Assembly (NCBI RefSeq): GCF_001282785.1
Contig: NZ_CVUA01000001.1
Span: forward strand, 1 to 64,000
Source of the DNA: Halolamina sediminis
GTDB lineage: Archaea; Halobacteriota; Halobacteria; Halobacteriales; Haloferacaceae
Length of the DNA stretch: 64,000 bases
Reading direction: 5' to 3'
Shown: in pieces, positions 1 to 7,300 of the stretch
Layout of the letters: the number at the start of each line of letters is the position of its first letter
How positions within the stretch are numbered: the stretch's first letter is position 1
Position numbers and translations under genes: made by a program
Notes under the pieces: generated by a model
Database searches by the model: none
The model's input: only the letters and a program-made list of their open reading frames with translations
Told to the model about the DNA's origin: nothing

Positions 1-48
1 TAGCCGGACCGACGGGCCCGAGCACGGCGTGATTTACGCCGGCGGCGG

Positions 49-600
49 TCACTCTTCGCGGCGCTCGCTGGCCGACTGGAACCCCATCTCGGAGAGTTCC
101 TCGCCGCGGCGGCGTTCGCGTTCGGCGATCGCCTCCGGGTCCGGGTTGGCGTCGTCGTCGATCCGAGCGAACGAGCGGTGGACCTTGGTGTGACACCAGC
201 GACAGAGGGCCGACCGTGATCTCGTGGACGGTGTCGGCGGCGTCCTTGCCGCGGTTCCGTAGGAGAGGTGGTGCTCCTCGATCAGCGGCCGCGCGCTCTC
301 GTCGTGAGCCAGCCGGACCTCTTCGAGCCCGCAGCGCGCGCACTGCTTAGCGTCCGTCGTCGAGCGATAGTGCGGGCAGCGCGACCAGTCCGGGGACTCG
401 CCGTCGGTCGCCGCCGCCTCGGTGTCGGCGACGACGCAGGCGTACCCTCGCCCCGGCGCTCAGTCGCGAACTCGGGGTCGGCCTCGGCGTGATCCAGCGC
501 GTACCGACAGCGACCGTCGCTCGTGAGGTGGTCACAGCGCCCGGCGACCGCGTAGGGGTCGTCGACGGCCGGACCGGCGTCCCTCGGGCGTCTCCTCCAT
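49..600 (-). pseudogene. HNH-like zinc protein, multiply frameshifted
   Basis: Reading leftward from an ATG at 600 to a TGA at 49, coding sequence is clear but spread over all three frames. Recognisable pieces in order are VDDPYAVAGRCDHLTSDGRC, CARCGLEEVRLAHDESARPL, an EEHHLSY motif and LCRWCHTKVHRSFARIDDD, ending ERREE. Paired Cys motifs plus HH and CHTKVH resemble small haloarchaeal HNH-nuclease-like zinc proteins (compare DUF7097). At least four single-base shifts are needed to join the pieces. Either the gene is dead or the sequence at this edge is poor; the neighbouring two genes show the same damage, which favours sequence error. Confidence 0.6.
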
Positions 601-683
601 AGCCGCGATGGGGCACGCTCGGCCTTGAACGCTCGGTCCCGGACGACGGAACGCTTAGTAGGGCGGCGGCGGGAGCGGGTGGC

Positions 684-1077
684 GTGCGACTCGTCCACCA
701 CCCGCGACGGCGGGAGGGACCCACCGACGGCCGACGAAGCGGAAGTCGACGGCGTCGAGACGCGGCTGCTCGCCGACGACGTGGAGTTGGCGGAGGGGCC
801 GCTGGCCCAGTCACTGGGGCTGATGTTCCGTCGCTCGATCCCCGAGGGGTACGCGCTGGCGTTCCCGTTCGACGAGCCGGCGAGCCGGACGATTCACACC
901 TTCTTCGTGTTCGAAACCGCTCGACGTGCTCTGGCTGATCGACGACGAGGTGGTGAAAGTCGAACGCCTGCGACCGTTCCGCGGGCTCGCCGCGGGCTCG
1001 CCGACACGGTCGTCGAACTCCCGGCCGGCGCCGCCGACGGCGTCGAACCCGGCGACACGGTCGAGGTCGTTAGCGTG
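684..1077 (+). pseudogene. DUF192 family protein, frameshifted
   Basis: The coding pieces read VRLVHHPRDGGR, then LMFRRSIPEGYALAFPFDEP and TIHTFFVFE, then LDVLWLIDDEVVKVERLRPF, then ADTVVELPAGAADGVEPGDT. That is the normal course of a DUF192 protein (small beta-barrel of unknown biochemical role, often exported or periplasmic in bacteria). The pieces lie in different frames, with breaks near 708, 918 and 990, and probably another close to the natural stop. The start is taken as GTG 684 because the family starts with this VRLVH-type segment. Function is not known. Confidence 0.65.
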
Positions 1078-1268
1078 ACAGGTCGAGAGACGGCGACCGA
1101 CTACGATCGAAACAGCTCGGCGGGCGCTCGACCGTCGAGGGTGAGAACGCCTACGCCGACCGATAAATCGTCGTCTGCCTGTGGCACTCACCTTCGATAA
1201 TTTCGGCGTATGAACCGCCAGCACGACGATCGAACAGTTTCTTCAACTGTCCAGCCCAAGGTGACAGT

Positions 1269-1776
1269 ATGACCCTCGTCGTGCCGTTCGACGGTTCGGA
1301 GCTCGCGGAGGCTGCACTCGTCCGGGCGACAGCGCTCGACGCCGTGTTCGAGGAGGGCGTCGTCGCCGTGACCATCGTGCCGAACGGGAACCGCGAGTAC
1401 GCCCGGGAGGCGGGCTGGGATCGACGACGGCGAGTTCGAGCTCGACGCGATCACCGAGCGGCTCGAAAAGCAGGTGGCCGCACTCGCGCCCGACGCCCGG
1501 TACCGATACGACATCGTGGGGCAGTACGCCTCCGCGGGCACCATCTCCAAGCGTGTCCGGGAGGTCGCCCGCGAGGAGGACGCGTCGATGGTGGTGATCG
1601 GCAGCGAGAACGCCGGCCACCTCACGGTGTCGGTCAGCAGCGTCGGCGGCGGGATCGCAGCCGACAACGCGTACGACGTGCTGGTGGTTCGGAACCGGAG
1701 CCCGTCGAAGGTGGAGCGAGTGCGGGAGGCGTCGCCGGAGAGAGTGACCGATTCGGGGTTCTACCGTTCGGAGTAG
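1269..1776 (+). pseudogene. UspA-type universal stress protein, one frameshift
   Basis: The ATG at 1269 opens MTLVVPFDGSELAEAALVRA, the usual first strand and helix of a universal stress protein. The frame breaks near 1420 (one extra base in a run of G) and resumes as DDGEFELDAITERLEKQV through to a TAG at 1774-1776. The C-terminal half has the VVIGSENAGHLTVSVSSVGG segment, corresponding to the nucleotide-binding G-2x-G-9x-G(S/T) region of the family, in a divergent form. Restoring one base gives a protein of about 169 residues, a normal length for a single Usp domain. A sequencing slip is the simplest explanation. Confidence 0.7.
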
Positions 1777-1954
1777 TCGAACGGGAGGGCGTTCGACGGG
1801 CGTCGGCTCCCGGGAGCGGGGGACCGCGCTCCGGCTGAGGTCACGAGCACGGAACGTCGAAATGGCGGTAGCGATCGTCTACTCAGGGATTTATACATTT
1901 GTTGGAAAACAGAAATAAGCCAAGTACTATGCGTACAGTTCTCATATAGGAGCC
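1777..1954 (+). promoter_or_regulatory. Upstream region of the histidine kinase gene
   Basis: This spacer is much richer in A+T than its flanks over its last 80 bases. A TATA-like tttata sits at 1890-1895, some 60 bases before the GTG start, and a GGAG at 1949-1952 precedes the GTG at 1955 closely. I see no gene in it. The promoter assignment rests on base composition and motif only. Confidence 0.35.
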
Positions 1955-3013
1955 GTGGCGTTCTCATTCCTCGGGATCCAGCCGAAACACGGCGTCTACT
2001 CGCTGGGGATCCTCTGTTTCGGGCTGGGGGTCGTTCACCTCCTCACGGAGGGGGAGGGGCTGGGGACGGCGCTCGAATCGTTCATCATCTGCAGCATGTC
2101 GGGGCTCGTTCTCGTGACCGGCTATCAGCTGGCGGACCGGCCGATCTCGAAGCGGGGACAGTGGCAAACGGTCTGGGTGGGAGTGGGGGTGATGGTGTCG
2201 TTCGCGCTGTTGGCGCTCTCGATCTGGCTGATCTGGTCACTCGAAGGCGATCAGACGGAGCTGTCCTTTCTCGTCTCGTTTGCGAGCAGCCTCGGAGCGG
2301 CGGTCGGCGTCCGCGGCGGGCTGTACGCGATCGAGTCCGAGGAACGGCTCGACGAGGCCCGGGACCTCGCGAATCTCCTCACGATCAATCAGCGCGTGCT
2401 CCGGCACAACCTCCGGAACGAGCTCTCGGTTTCGTTGGGGTATCTCAGGAACATCGAGGCGGCTGATCGGTCCGCGGAGACCGAACGGGACGTCCGGATG
2501 ATCGAGAAGCATCTCCAGCGGCTGCTCACGACCACCGACCGGACGCGGGAGATCGTCTCGATCTGGGAGAACGATCGGACGGTAGAGTTCGACCTCGCGA
2601 CAGTGCTCGAAGGGCAGATCGCGCGGATCCGGGAAGAGTACCCGGGCGTCGAGATCGCGACGGAGTTCGAGGCAGACTGCCGCGTGAACTGCCACTCTGC
2701 CCTCCCGAGAGCGATCAGAGAAGCGCTCGAGAACGCGATCGAGCACACCCCCGAGGGTACCTCGATCACTGCCCGCGTCCGCCGGGGTCGGGACGGGAAG
2801 GCGGTGGTGGAGATCTGCGATACGGGAAAGGGGATCCCCAAGTTCGACGTCGAAGCGATCGAGGGCCAGAAGGAGACGCCGCTCAACCACACCCAGGGGC
2901 TAGGGCTGTGGATCATCTACTGGACGGTCAAGGTGTCGGACGGGACGCTCGACCTGGTGGCGGGCAGTCCGCAGGGGACGACCGTGCGGATAACGCTCCC
3001 GGAAGCGGGGTAG
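1955..3013 (+). CDS. Membrane sensor histidine kinase
   Basis: This 352-residue kinase would sense an unknown signal at the membrane and autophosphorylate. The first 125 residues form four hydrophobic helices, without a recognisable extracellular sensor loop. After a helical linker comes the H-box RVLRHNLRNELS with the phospho-acceptor His at residue 151, then the N-box REALENAIEHT, the G1 motif CDTGKGIP and the glycine-rich GLGLWIIYWTV segment, ending in TTVRITLP. This is the usual haloarchaeal HisKA-like/HATPase layout with an intact set of motifs. No response regulator is adjacent. The start GTG 1955 has GGAG just upstream. It is host DNA immediately left of the provirus. Confidence 0.9.
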   Translation: MAFSFLGIQPKHGVYSLGILCFGLGVVHLLTEGEGLGTALESFIICSMSGLVLVTGYQLADRPISKRGQWQTVWVGVGVMVSFALLALSIWLIWSLEGDQTELSFLVSFASSLGAAVGVRGGLYAIESEERLDEARDLANLLTINQRVLRHNLRNELSVSLGYLRNIEAADRSAETERDVRMIEKHLQRLLTTTDRTREIVSIWENDRTVEFDLATVLEGQIARIREEYPGVEIATEFEADCRVNCHSALPRAIREALENAIEHTPEGTSITARVRRGRDGKAVVEICDTGKGIPKFDVEAIEGQKETPLNHTQGLGLWIIYWTVKVSDGTLDLVAGSPQGTTVRITLPEAG

Positions 3014-3090
3014 GCGGTGAGGTGCTACGCCGGGTGTCGACGCTCGGCAGCCAGCACTACCGCTGTGCCCTATTGATCGACTCGAAGAAG

Positions 3091-3103
3091 TGGGACCGCC
3101 GAG
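3091..3103. repeat. attL core, copy of the tRNA-Pro 3' end
   Basis: The 13 bases tgggaccgccgag are identical to 17541-17553, the complement of the last 13 nt of tRNA-Pro. No tRNA surrounds this copy, as expected for the left end of an element inserted into the tRNA 3' end. It lies 63 bp from the integrase stop codon. A second short match (ccgctgtgccc) lies about 20 bp outward of both cores. Confidence 0.8.
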
Positions 3104-3165
3104 GGGCTAACCCACGCCTTCTCGTACAATACACCAACCGTTGACTGTTGAAACTGCCGTCTGAG

Positions 3166-4212
3166 TCATAGTCCTGTGTTCGCTATTGGGCCCCGACGCC
3201 GAGCGAGATCCTCGCCAAGGTCGGGCTTATCGTAGTACGCTCGAATCGTGTCCGGCATCGCGTCGACGCGCCCCGCGACGTGCGCAATCCGAACACCCCG
3301 GTTCCGCAAGTCCGTGATCCGGCCCGTCCGGATCGGGTGCGGACTCAAGCTCGAAGGACACTTGCTCTCGTGGCCGTGCTCGCGGTACAGGCAGGCCTCC
3401 GGCTCCTCGCCGTGCGGACAGCCACCCCGCGAACAGGGCTGCGTGAGAGTATACGTGGTCCGGCGGATCGTCGACGACGTGGGCCGACCGAACTTCGTCG
3501 TAAACAGCGGTTCCCGACCGAACTCGTCAGTCCGCTTCTTCCGGTGCTCCCGAATGTAGTCGCGGAGAACGTCGACGGTCTTCTCGTCGAGCACGTTCAT
3601 CCGCTCCCCGTTCTGGCCGTTCTTCAGCCGCGTCTCCGACTCCGGCCGACTAACGAACGTCACCGTCCCGTCCTCCGCGTCGAAGTCGTCAACATCGAGC
3701 GCCTGAACGCCAGAAATCCGGGCTCCCGTGTCCCACAACGTCAGAAACAACGCGTGGTCACGCGTCGCGTAGCGATACTTGTCGAGGTGAGCCAGAATCG
3801 CCATCACCCGCTCCCGGCTGATGGTCAAGTCACTCGACTCCTCGCCCTTCGTCAGCGACGGGATGTGGTGGCCGATCTTCTCCACCAACGCCGGTTCCAC
3901 CGCCTCGAGCGCGACCCCGTACTCCAAGAACTGCCGGACCGTCCGGAGTTCGTTCTTCATCGTGGTCCGGTTCACCGCCGGGTCGCGGTAGTCGCGGTAC
4001 TCCTTGATGTCGCGGCCGTCGACGTTGTTCAGGTTCAGCATCCCCTCCGACTCGCACCACGAAACGAACAGCTCGACCCGTCGCTCGTACGAGTTCGCCG
4101 TGTCTCCGGAGGTGTTCGACCGAACGTAGCCGAGCCACTCCTCGAACGCCTTCCGGGGAGTGATCGGGCGAAGGTCGTCCCGGGGATCGCGCCGCAGCTC
4201 CTGACTATCCAT
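3166..4212 (-). CDS. int: Tyrosine recombinase / integrase
   Basis: This site-specific recombinase is expected to insert and excise the provirus at tRNA-Pro. From ATG 4212 it has 348 residues: an N-terminal SAM-like core-binding domain (to about residue 130), then the catalytic domain with Arg in DTGARISGVQAL, HPIRTGRIT (the HxxR box) and the nucleophile region DTIRAYYDKP. A cysteine-rich insert (CSRGGCPHG to ESKCPSS) sits just before the HxxR box, common in haloarchaeal integrases. The longer in-frame extension upstream of 4212 is rejected because it overlaps the preceding small gene. It is the last gene of a three-gene leftward operon, overlapping its upstream neighbour by 8 nt (ATGGATAG), which suggests translational coupling. 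Confidence 0.93.
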   Translation of the reverse strand: MDSQELRRDPRDDLRPITPRKAFEEWLGYVRSNTSGDTANSYERRVELFVSWCESEGMLNLNNVDGRDIKEYRDYRDPAVNRTTMKNELRTVRQFLEYGVALEAVEPALVEKIGHHIPSLTKGEESSDLTISRERVMAILAHLDKYRYATRDHALFLTLWDTGARISGVQALDVDDFDAEDGTVTFVSRPESETRLKNGQNGERMNVLDEKTVDVLRDYIREHRKKRTDEFGREPLFTTKFGRPTSSTIRRTTYTLTQPCSRGGCPHGEEPEACLYREHGHESKCPSSLSPHPIRTGRITDLRNRGVRIAHVAGRVDAMPDTIRAYYDKPDLGEDLARRRGPIANTGL

Positions 4213-4378
4213 CTGACCCCACGACGCGAAGCTGATTCGGCCAGTCCGATCGGCAGCCCGGACAGGCCAGAATCTCGTTCCCCTGCGGGTCACGGCACGC
4301 CACCAGCTCCTCTCGGCTCGAGCAATCCGGCATCTCGCAGGTGTCGGGATGTCGCGCGCCGATGACCGCCTCCGACAT
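4205..4378 (-). CDS. 57-aa zinc-finger protein in integrase operon
   Basis: A short gene with ATG at 4378 and TAG at 4205. The product is acidic and carries TCEMPDC, VACRDP and LACPGC, five Cys plus nearby His, a pattern able to bind one zinc ion. The stop overlaps the integrase start, and only 2 nt separate its start from the stop of the gene upstream, so the three form one tight operon. In the SNJ2 virus two small genes co-transcribed with the integrase are reported to be needed for integration. This one holds an equivalent place. Direct homology to those accessory proteins was not tested. Confidence 0.7.
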   Translation of the reverse strand: MSEAVIGARHPDTCEMPDCSSREELVACRDPQGNEILACPGCRSDWPNQLRVVGSDG

Positions 4379-4380
4379 GC

Positions 4381-4683
4381 TCACTCACCCCCTCCCTGCG
4401 TCGGCGTCACTTCCCCAGCCGACTCGTGGACCGTCACCGGCTCGACCGCCAGCGTGTGCCGCGTCGACGCCGGCACCATCTCCACCGTCCCGCGGGCGTC
4501 GTCGACGATCTCCCACTCCGTCGGCGCCGCGTTCAGTCCGTGCTCCGCGAACTCCTCCGCGACCGCCATCGCTTCCTCCTTCGTCGAGAACAGCGGGCCG
4601 ACCGTTCGACCCAGCATCCCCGGCGACTTCTGGACGGTTCGGTAGACAACGATTCCTTCAGCCGTCTTGCCTTTCGACGCCAT
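4381..4683 (-). CDS. Small protein, first gene of the integrase operon
   Basis: The product has 100 residues from ATG 4683 (MASKGKTAEG), chosen because an AGGGA lies 5-9 nt upstream; ATG 4710 is an alternative that adds nine residues. I do not recognise the family. The N-terminal 60 residues alternate strands and a helix (GIVVYRTVQKSPGMLGRTVG, then EEAMAVAEEFAEHGL), and the C-terminal part is strand-rich and ends in a Gly/Glu tail. Placed directly ahead of the zinc-finger gene and integrase, it may be a recombination directionality or accessory factor. That role is inferred from position only. Confidence 0.65.
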   Translation of the reverse strand: MASKGKTAEGIVVYRTVQKSPGMLGRTVGPLFSTKEEAMAVAEEFAEHGLNAAPTEWEIVDDARGTVEMVPASTRHTLAVEPVTVHESAGEVTPTQGGGE

Positions 4684-5021
4684 ATCCGTCCCTGCGAACG
4701 TCCGACCCATAACGGTCGGCCGGGGTGTTCCGAATGGTTCCGGAAGTGGGGAAACCGCCAGACTACAGTCGATTTCGGATGTTCCGATCGGTGTTCCGGA
4801 TGGATTCGATGCCTCCTGTCGTGCGGGAGATTCAAGCCCCCGCGTTCGTTCCTTCAGCATGGTTTCCGTGCTCTCTCACGGAAGCCCACGCGGACCCGCT
4901 GGCTCCAACAGCGGGGTCCGCATCGTTCTGACAGGGACCCATCGGCGAGCGACGGGTCCGCGACGAGCTTCCGTTACCTCAGCGCCAGGAACGGGGAGAA
5001 GATAAATCTACCCCACGAGTT

Positions 5022-5039
5022 CGTAATCTATGGATTACG
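5022..5039. promoter_or_regulatory. Inverted repeat, candidate repressor operator
   Basis: A perfect 7-bp inverted repeat, CGTAATC-TATG-GATTACG, lies about 15 bp downstream of a TATA-like element (5001-5007) and 64 bp before the repressor start. A regulator bound here would block transcription of its own gene. The operator role is inferred from symmetry and placement. Confidence 0.5.
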
Positions 5040-5081
5040 TATTCGTCAGTATTGAAGTCCCTCCGAACCTGCTTTACGCTG

Positions 5082-5094
5082 TATGGACCCCATA
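5082..5094. promoter_or_regulatory. Second short dyad ahead of the repressor gene
   Basis: A perfect dyad TATGG-ACC-CCATA ends 8 bp before the chosen ATG at 5103. It could be a second, weaker operator half of the lysogeny switch or simply chance. It is unlike the 5022-5039 dyad in sequence. Confidence 0.3.
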
Positions 5095-5102
5095 ATACGC
5101 GA

Positions 5103-5369
5103 ATGTACAGGAGAGTGGACTGGATGAAGGCTGCTGACCAGTCCATCCTTCAGCTTCTGGCTCCGCCGAAGATGCTCGAGTTGACGCCCAGCAACGTCGC
5201 TCGAAACGTCGGGCTAAGTCGCGGGTACACGAGTGAGAGGCTGAGTACTCTCGAAGAACACGGGCTCGTAGAGGCCGATCGGGAGGGAGGACACCCTTAT
5301 TACTCGATCACCGACAGGGGACAAGCGTTTCTCGACGGAAACCTGAGCCTCAAAGAATTGGAAGATTGA
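5103..5369 (+). CDS. PhiH1-repressor-like winged-helix regulator
   Basis: The product has 88 residues from ATG 5103; ATG 5124 (MKAADQ) is an alternative. It begins MYRRVDWMKAADQSILQLL and continues with LTPSNVARNVGLSRGYTSERLSTLEEHGLVEAD, a helix-turn-helix, then HPYYSITDRGQAFL, the beta wing. This matches the haloarchaeal family named after the phage PhiH repressor (VDWM...D..IL...). It is divergent from the integrase operon and faces the structural genes, the usual seat of a lysogeny regulator. Dyads at 5022-5039 and 5082-5094 lie in its upstream region and suggest autoregulation. Confidence 0.85.
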   Translation: MYRRVDWMKAADQSILQLLAPPKMLELTPSNVARNVGLSRGYTSERLSTLEEHGLVEADREGGHPYYSITDRGQAFLDGNLSLKELED

Positions 5370-5429
5370 GTTTCCTGAAAATCTGGTCGGTGGATTTACA
5401 TTTGGCCTGTTTATCCAATAGGTCGAGAG

Positions 5430-6788
5430 ATGAAACGACGGAACTTCGTTGTCGCCGCTGCGGCTACCTCCACCCTCGCTGGCTGCTTGGACCAAGTTGA
5501 TCCGAATAATGACTCCCAGCGTACTACAGAAAGGCCTGCTCAGAACGAGTCGACACAGACCCCTGTTCCGGCGAAGGTCTCCTGGGAGGAAGCATGGCTC
5601 ACCGGAGAACAGTACGCGGTAACGGTCACCATCGAAATGCGCGGGTCGGATAGCGTCTCGATCACGACCCTGAGCGGTGACCAAGTGACCAAGATAACCA
5701 GCAGCGGCACCCACAAGATCGCAGGTGAGGGTACCAACTATGGAACTGCGAAGCTCGGTACATCTCTAAGCGCAAGTGCTGGCTCCCAGCTGCTCGGCTC
5801 CCACACAGTCGGGAGCAAAGAACAGCCTTCACTCCCCGCATTCCTCACAGGACTCTCCGGGAAGACGTTCCCGAATGAGCAGAGTGAGAAGACGTACTCC
5901 CGAGAGTTCAAACAGTCCGCTCATGGGACGCAGACTACCTTTACTCTGGACGTTCCGTCGAACCTCTACAAGTACTACAAAGAGAGGCTCAGGACACCCG
6001 AGTACGGTGCCTACGTCGCAGACAGGTATGATCGGGCGTATATCCAATCGATAACGGACGCTCTCGAGGACTACGGCGAGAGAAACGACCTCAGCGCACG
6101 GCAGATCGTTGACCACGCCGTCGCGATCGTTCAGGGAATGAAGTATACGCAGGATAAGCCTGCGACGGGATACAACGAGTACCCGAAGTACCCAGTCGAG
6201 ACGCTGGTCGATCGTGGCGGCGACTGCGAGGATACGTGTATCTTGATGGCCGCGATGCTGAGGCAACTCGGGTATGGGGTCGTGTTGTTACTCATGCCGG
6301 AAGCCAACCATATGGCCGTCGGCGTCGCCGGTGAAGAATCGATCGAGGGCACGTACTACGAGAAGGACGAAACCCGGTACTACTACCTCGAAACGACCGG
6401 GGAGGGGTGGAACGTCGGTGAGGCACCAGAGAGTGTCAAAGACGTTCCTGCGGAACTTGTGCAGGTCCAGGACTACCCCGTTCTCGTATTCAGCTACGCC
6501 GTTACGGTTGACAGCGAGGGCGGCGTGAACAGCGAGATAGAGGTCGGGAACGTTGGCACGTCGACAGCCACCAACGGTGCCATTCAGATGGAGTTCCACG
6601 ACAAGAGCGGAAACGTCGTCGCCTCGGATCGACAGACCCTCCCGAACCTGGATCCCGAGAGGTCGACGACGCTGAACATGAGTCTCATGCCTCCGGATGA
6701 TCGCCCACTCCGGGCGCGGGTCGGCGTGCTCCTCGATGGATCGACCCACGATATGCACACTTCCGACTACCGCAGTCCGAGCAACTGA
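5430..6788 (+). CDS. Transglutaminase-like lipoprotein (provirus cargo)
   Basis: A 452-residue exported protein. The start MKRRNFVVAAAATSTLAGCL has twin arginines and a lipobox (LAGC), so Tat export and lipid anchoring outside the membrane are likely. A Thr/Gln-rich linker follows. A transglutaminase/cysteine-protease core occupies about residues 200-330: RGGDCEDTCILMAAMLRQLG with Cys-266, NHMAVGV with His-294, then a YYYLETT strand that probably supplies the third polar residue. The last 100 residues form a beta-sandwich-like domain. It is co-directional with the repressor gene, 60 bp after it. GC is lower than in host genes. It is not a core pleolipovirus gene, so it is probably cargo acting at the host cell surface; its substrate is unknown. 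Confidence 0.75.
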   Translation: MKRRNFVVAAAATSTLAGCLDQVDPNNDSQRTTERPAQNESTQTPVPAKVSWEEAWLTGEQYAVTVTIEMRGSDSVSITTLSGDQVTKITSSGTHKIAGEGTNYGTAKLGTSLSASAGSQLLGSHTVGSKEQPSLPAFLTGLSGKTFPNEQSEKTYSREFKQSAHGTQTTFTLDVPSNLYKYYKERLRTPEYGAYVADRYDRAYIQSITDALEDYGERNDLSARQIVDHAVAIVQGMKYTQDKPATGYNEYPKYPVETLVDRGGDCEDTCILMAAMLRQLGYGVVLLLMPEANHMAVGVAGEESIEGTYYEKDETRYYYLETTGEGWNVGEAPESVKDVPAELVQVQDYPVLVFSYAVTVDSEGGVNSEIEVGNVGTSTATNGAIQMEFHDKSGNVVASDRQTLPNLDPERSTTLNMSLMPPDDRPLRARVGVLLDGSTHDMHTSDYRSPSN

Positions 6789-6858
6789 GATCCCCCCGAG
6801 AAATACGGTTCTATTGCGACCGCGTGGGGTCGCGGCTCGAGAAACCGACCCTCCCCGA

Positions 6859-6893
6859 TTTTGCACACCGTCTCGCACGGCCCATGTGCAAAA
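6859..6893. promoter_or_regulatory. Nested inverted repeat upstream of RHH-like gene
   Basis: TTTTGCACA (6859-6867) and TGTGCAAAA (6885-6893) form a perfect 9-bp inverted repeat enclosing a smaller one (CCGT...ACGG). A third copy of TGTGCAAAACCGA occurs at 7012-7024, just before the chosen ATG of the ribbon-helix-helix-like gene. Copies in both orientations around a DNA-binding protein gene suggest operator sites. A stem-loop terminator for the preceding gene is the alternative. Confidence 0.5.
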
Positions 6894-7011
6894 CCGACCG
6901 TCGCGCCGGCTCGATCACGCCGCCGATCCGGGCGATCGCGGCCGTCGACGACCCCCGTTTATGACCATGACCCGATTCAGCTACCCGATAGAACTACGTC
7001 AGCCGGTCGGA

Positions 7012-7024
7012 TGTGCAAAACCGA
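7012..7024 (+). promoter_or_regulatory. Third TGTGCAAAACCGA copy, overlapping gene start
   Basis: This 13-base sequence is identical to 6885-6897 and abuts the ATG at 7025. Binding of a repressor here would cover the start of the RHH-like gene. Placement next to the start is observed; the function is inferred. Confidence 0.45.
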
Positions 7025-7300
7025 ATGCGAATCCAGAGCACCGACGAACGGAAGCGACGGTGGGAGCACCTGCAGGAAGCGACCGGCGAGAGCACTACGT
7101 CGGGCGCGCTCGACGTAGCCGCGAAGCACTACCTCCGCATGGCCGGCGGGACTACGGCGATGCCGACCGGCGCGCTCGAGGAGCTGCTCCGCGCCGCCGA
7201 GAACCGCGGGAGCCTCACCGGCGAGGAGATCGCGGAGATTCTGAGCACCGAGGAACTGCCGCTCGAGTACGAAACGGAATGGGGAGTCGGGGAGAAGTAG
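7025..7300 (+). CDS. Small ribbon-helix-helix-like DNA-binding protein
   Basis: The product has 91 residues from ATG 7025 (MRIQSTDERKRRWEHLQEAT); GTG 7013 would add four. A short strand followed by two helices (DERKRRWEHLQEATGE, then STTSGALDVAAKHYL) is the ribbon-helix-helix-like pattern common in haloarchaeal viral and plasmid regulators. The C-terminal half (GALEELLRAAENRGSLTGEE) is helical and may be for dimerisation or partner binding. Repeats of TGTGCAAAACCGA lie immediately upstream, which suggests it regulates itself. Its stop abuts, base to base, the stop of the convergent gene at 7301. Confidence 0.6.
   Translation: MRIQSTDERKRRWEHLQEATGESTTSGALDVAAKHYLRMAGGTTAMPTGALEELLRAAENRGSLTGEEIAEILSTEELPLEYETEWGVGEK

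Larger units (their letters stand above)
4684..5102. promoter_or_regulatory. Divergent control region, integrase operon / repressor
   Basis: A roughly 420-bp gene-free stretch between the leftward integrase operon and the rightward repressor gene. It holds repeated TGTTCCG words (4726-4732, 4780-4786, 4792-4798, with a related GGTTCCGG at 4736-4742). A TATA-like gataaat lies at 5001-5007, and two short dyads are described separately. By position it should carry the promoters of both viral arms and the binding sites of the repressor. Confidence 0.55.
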
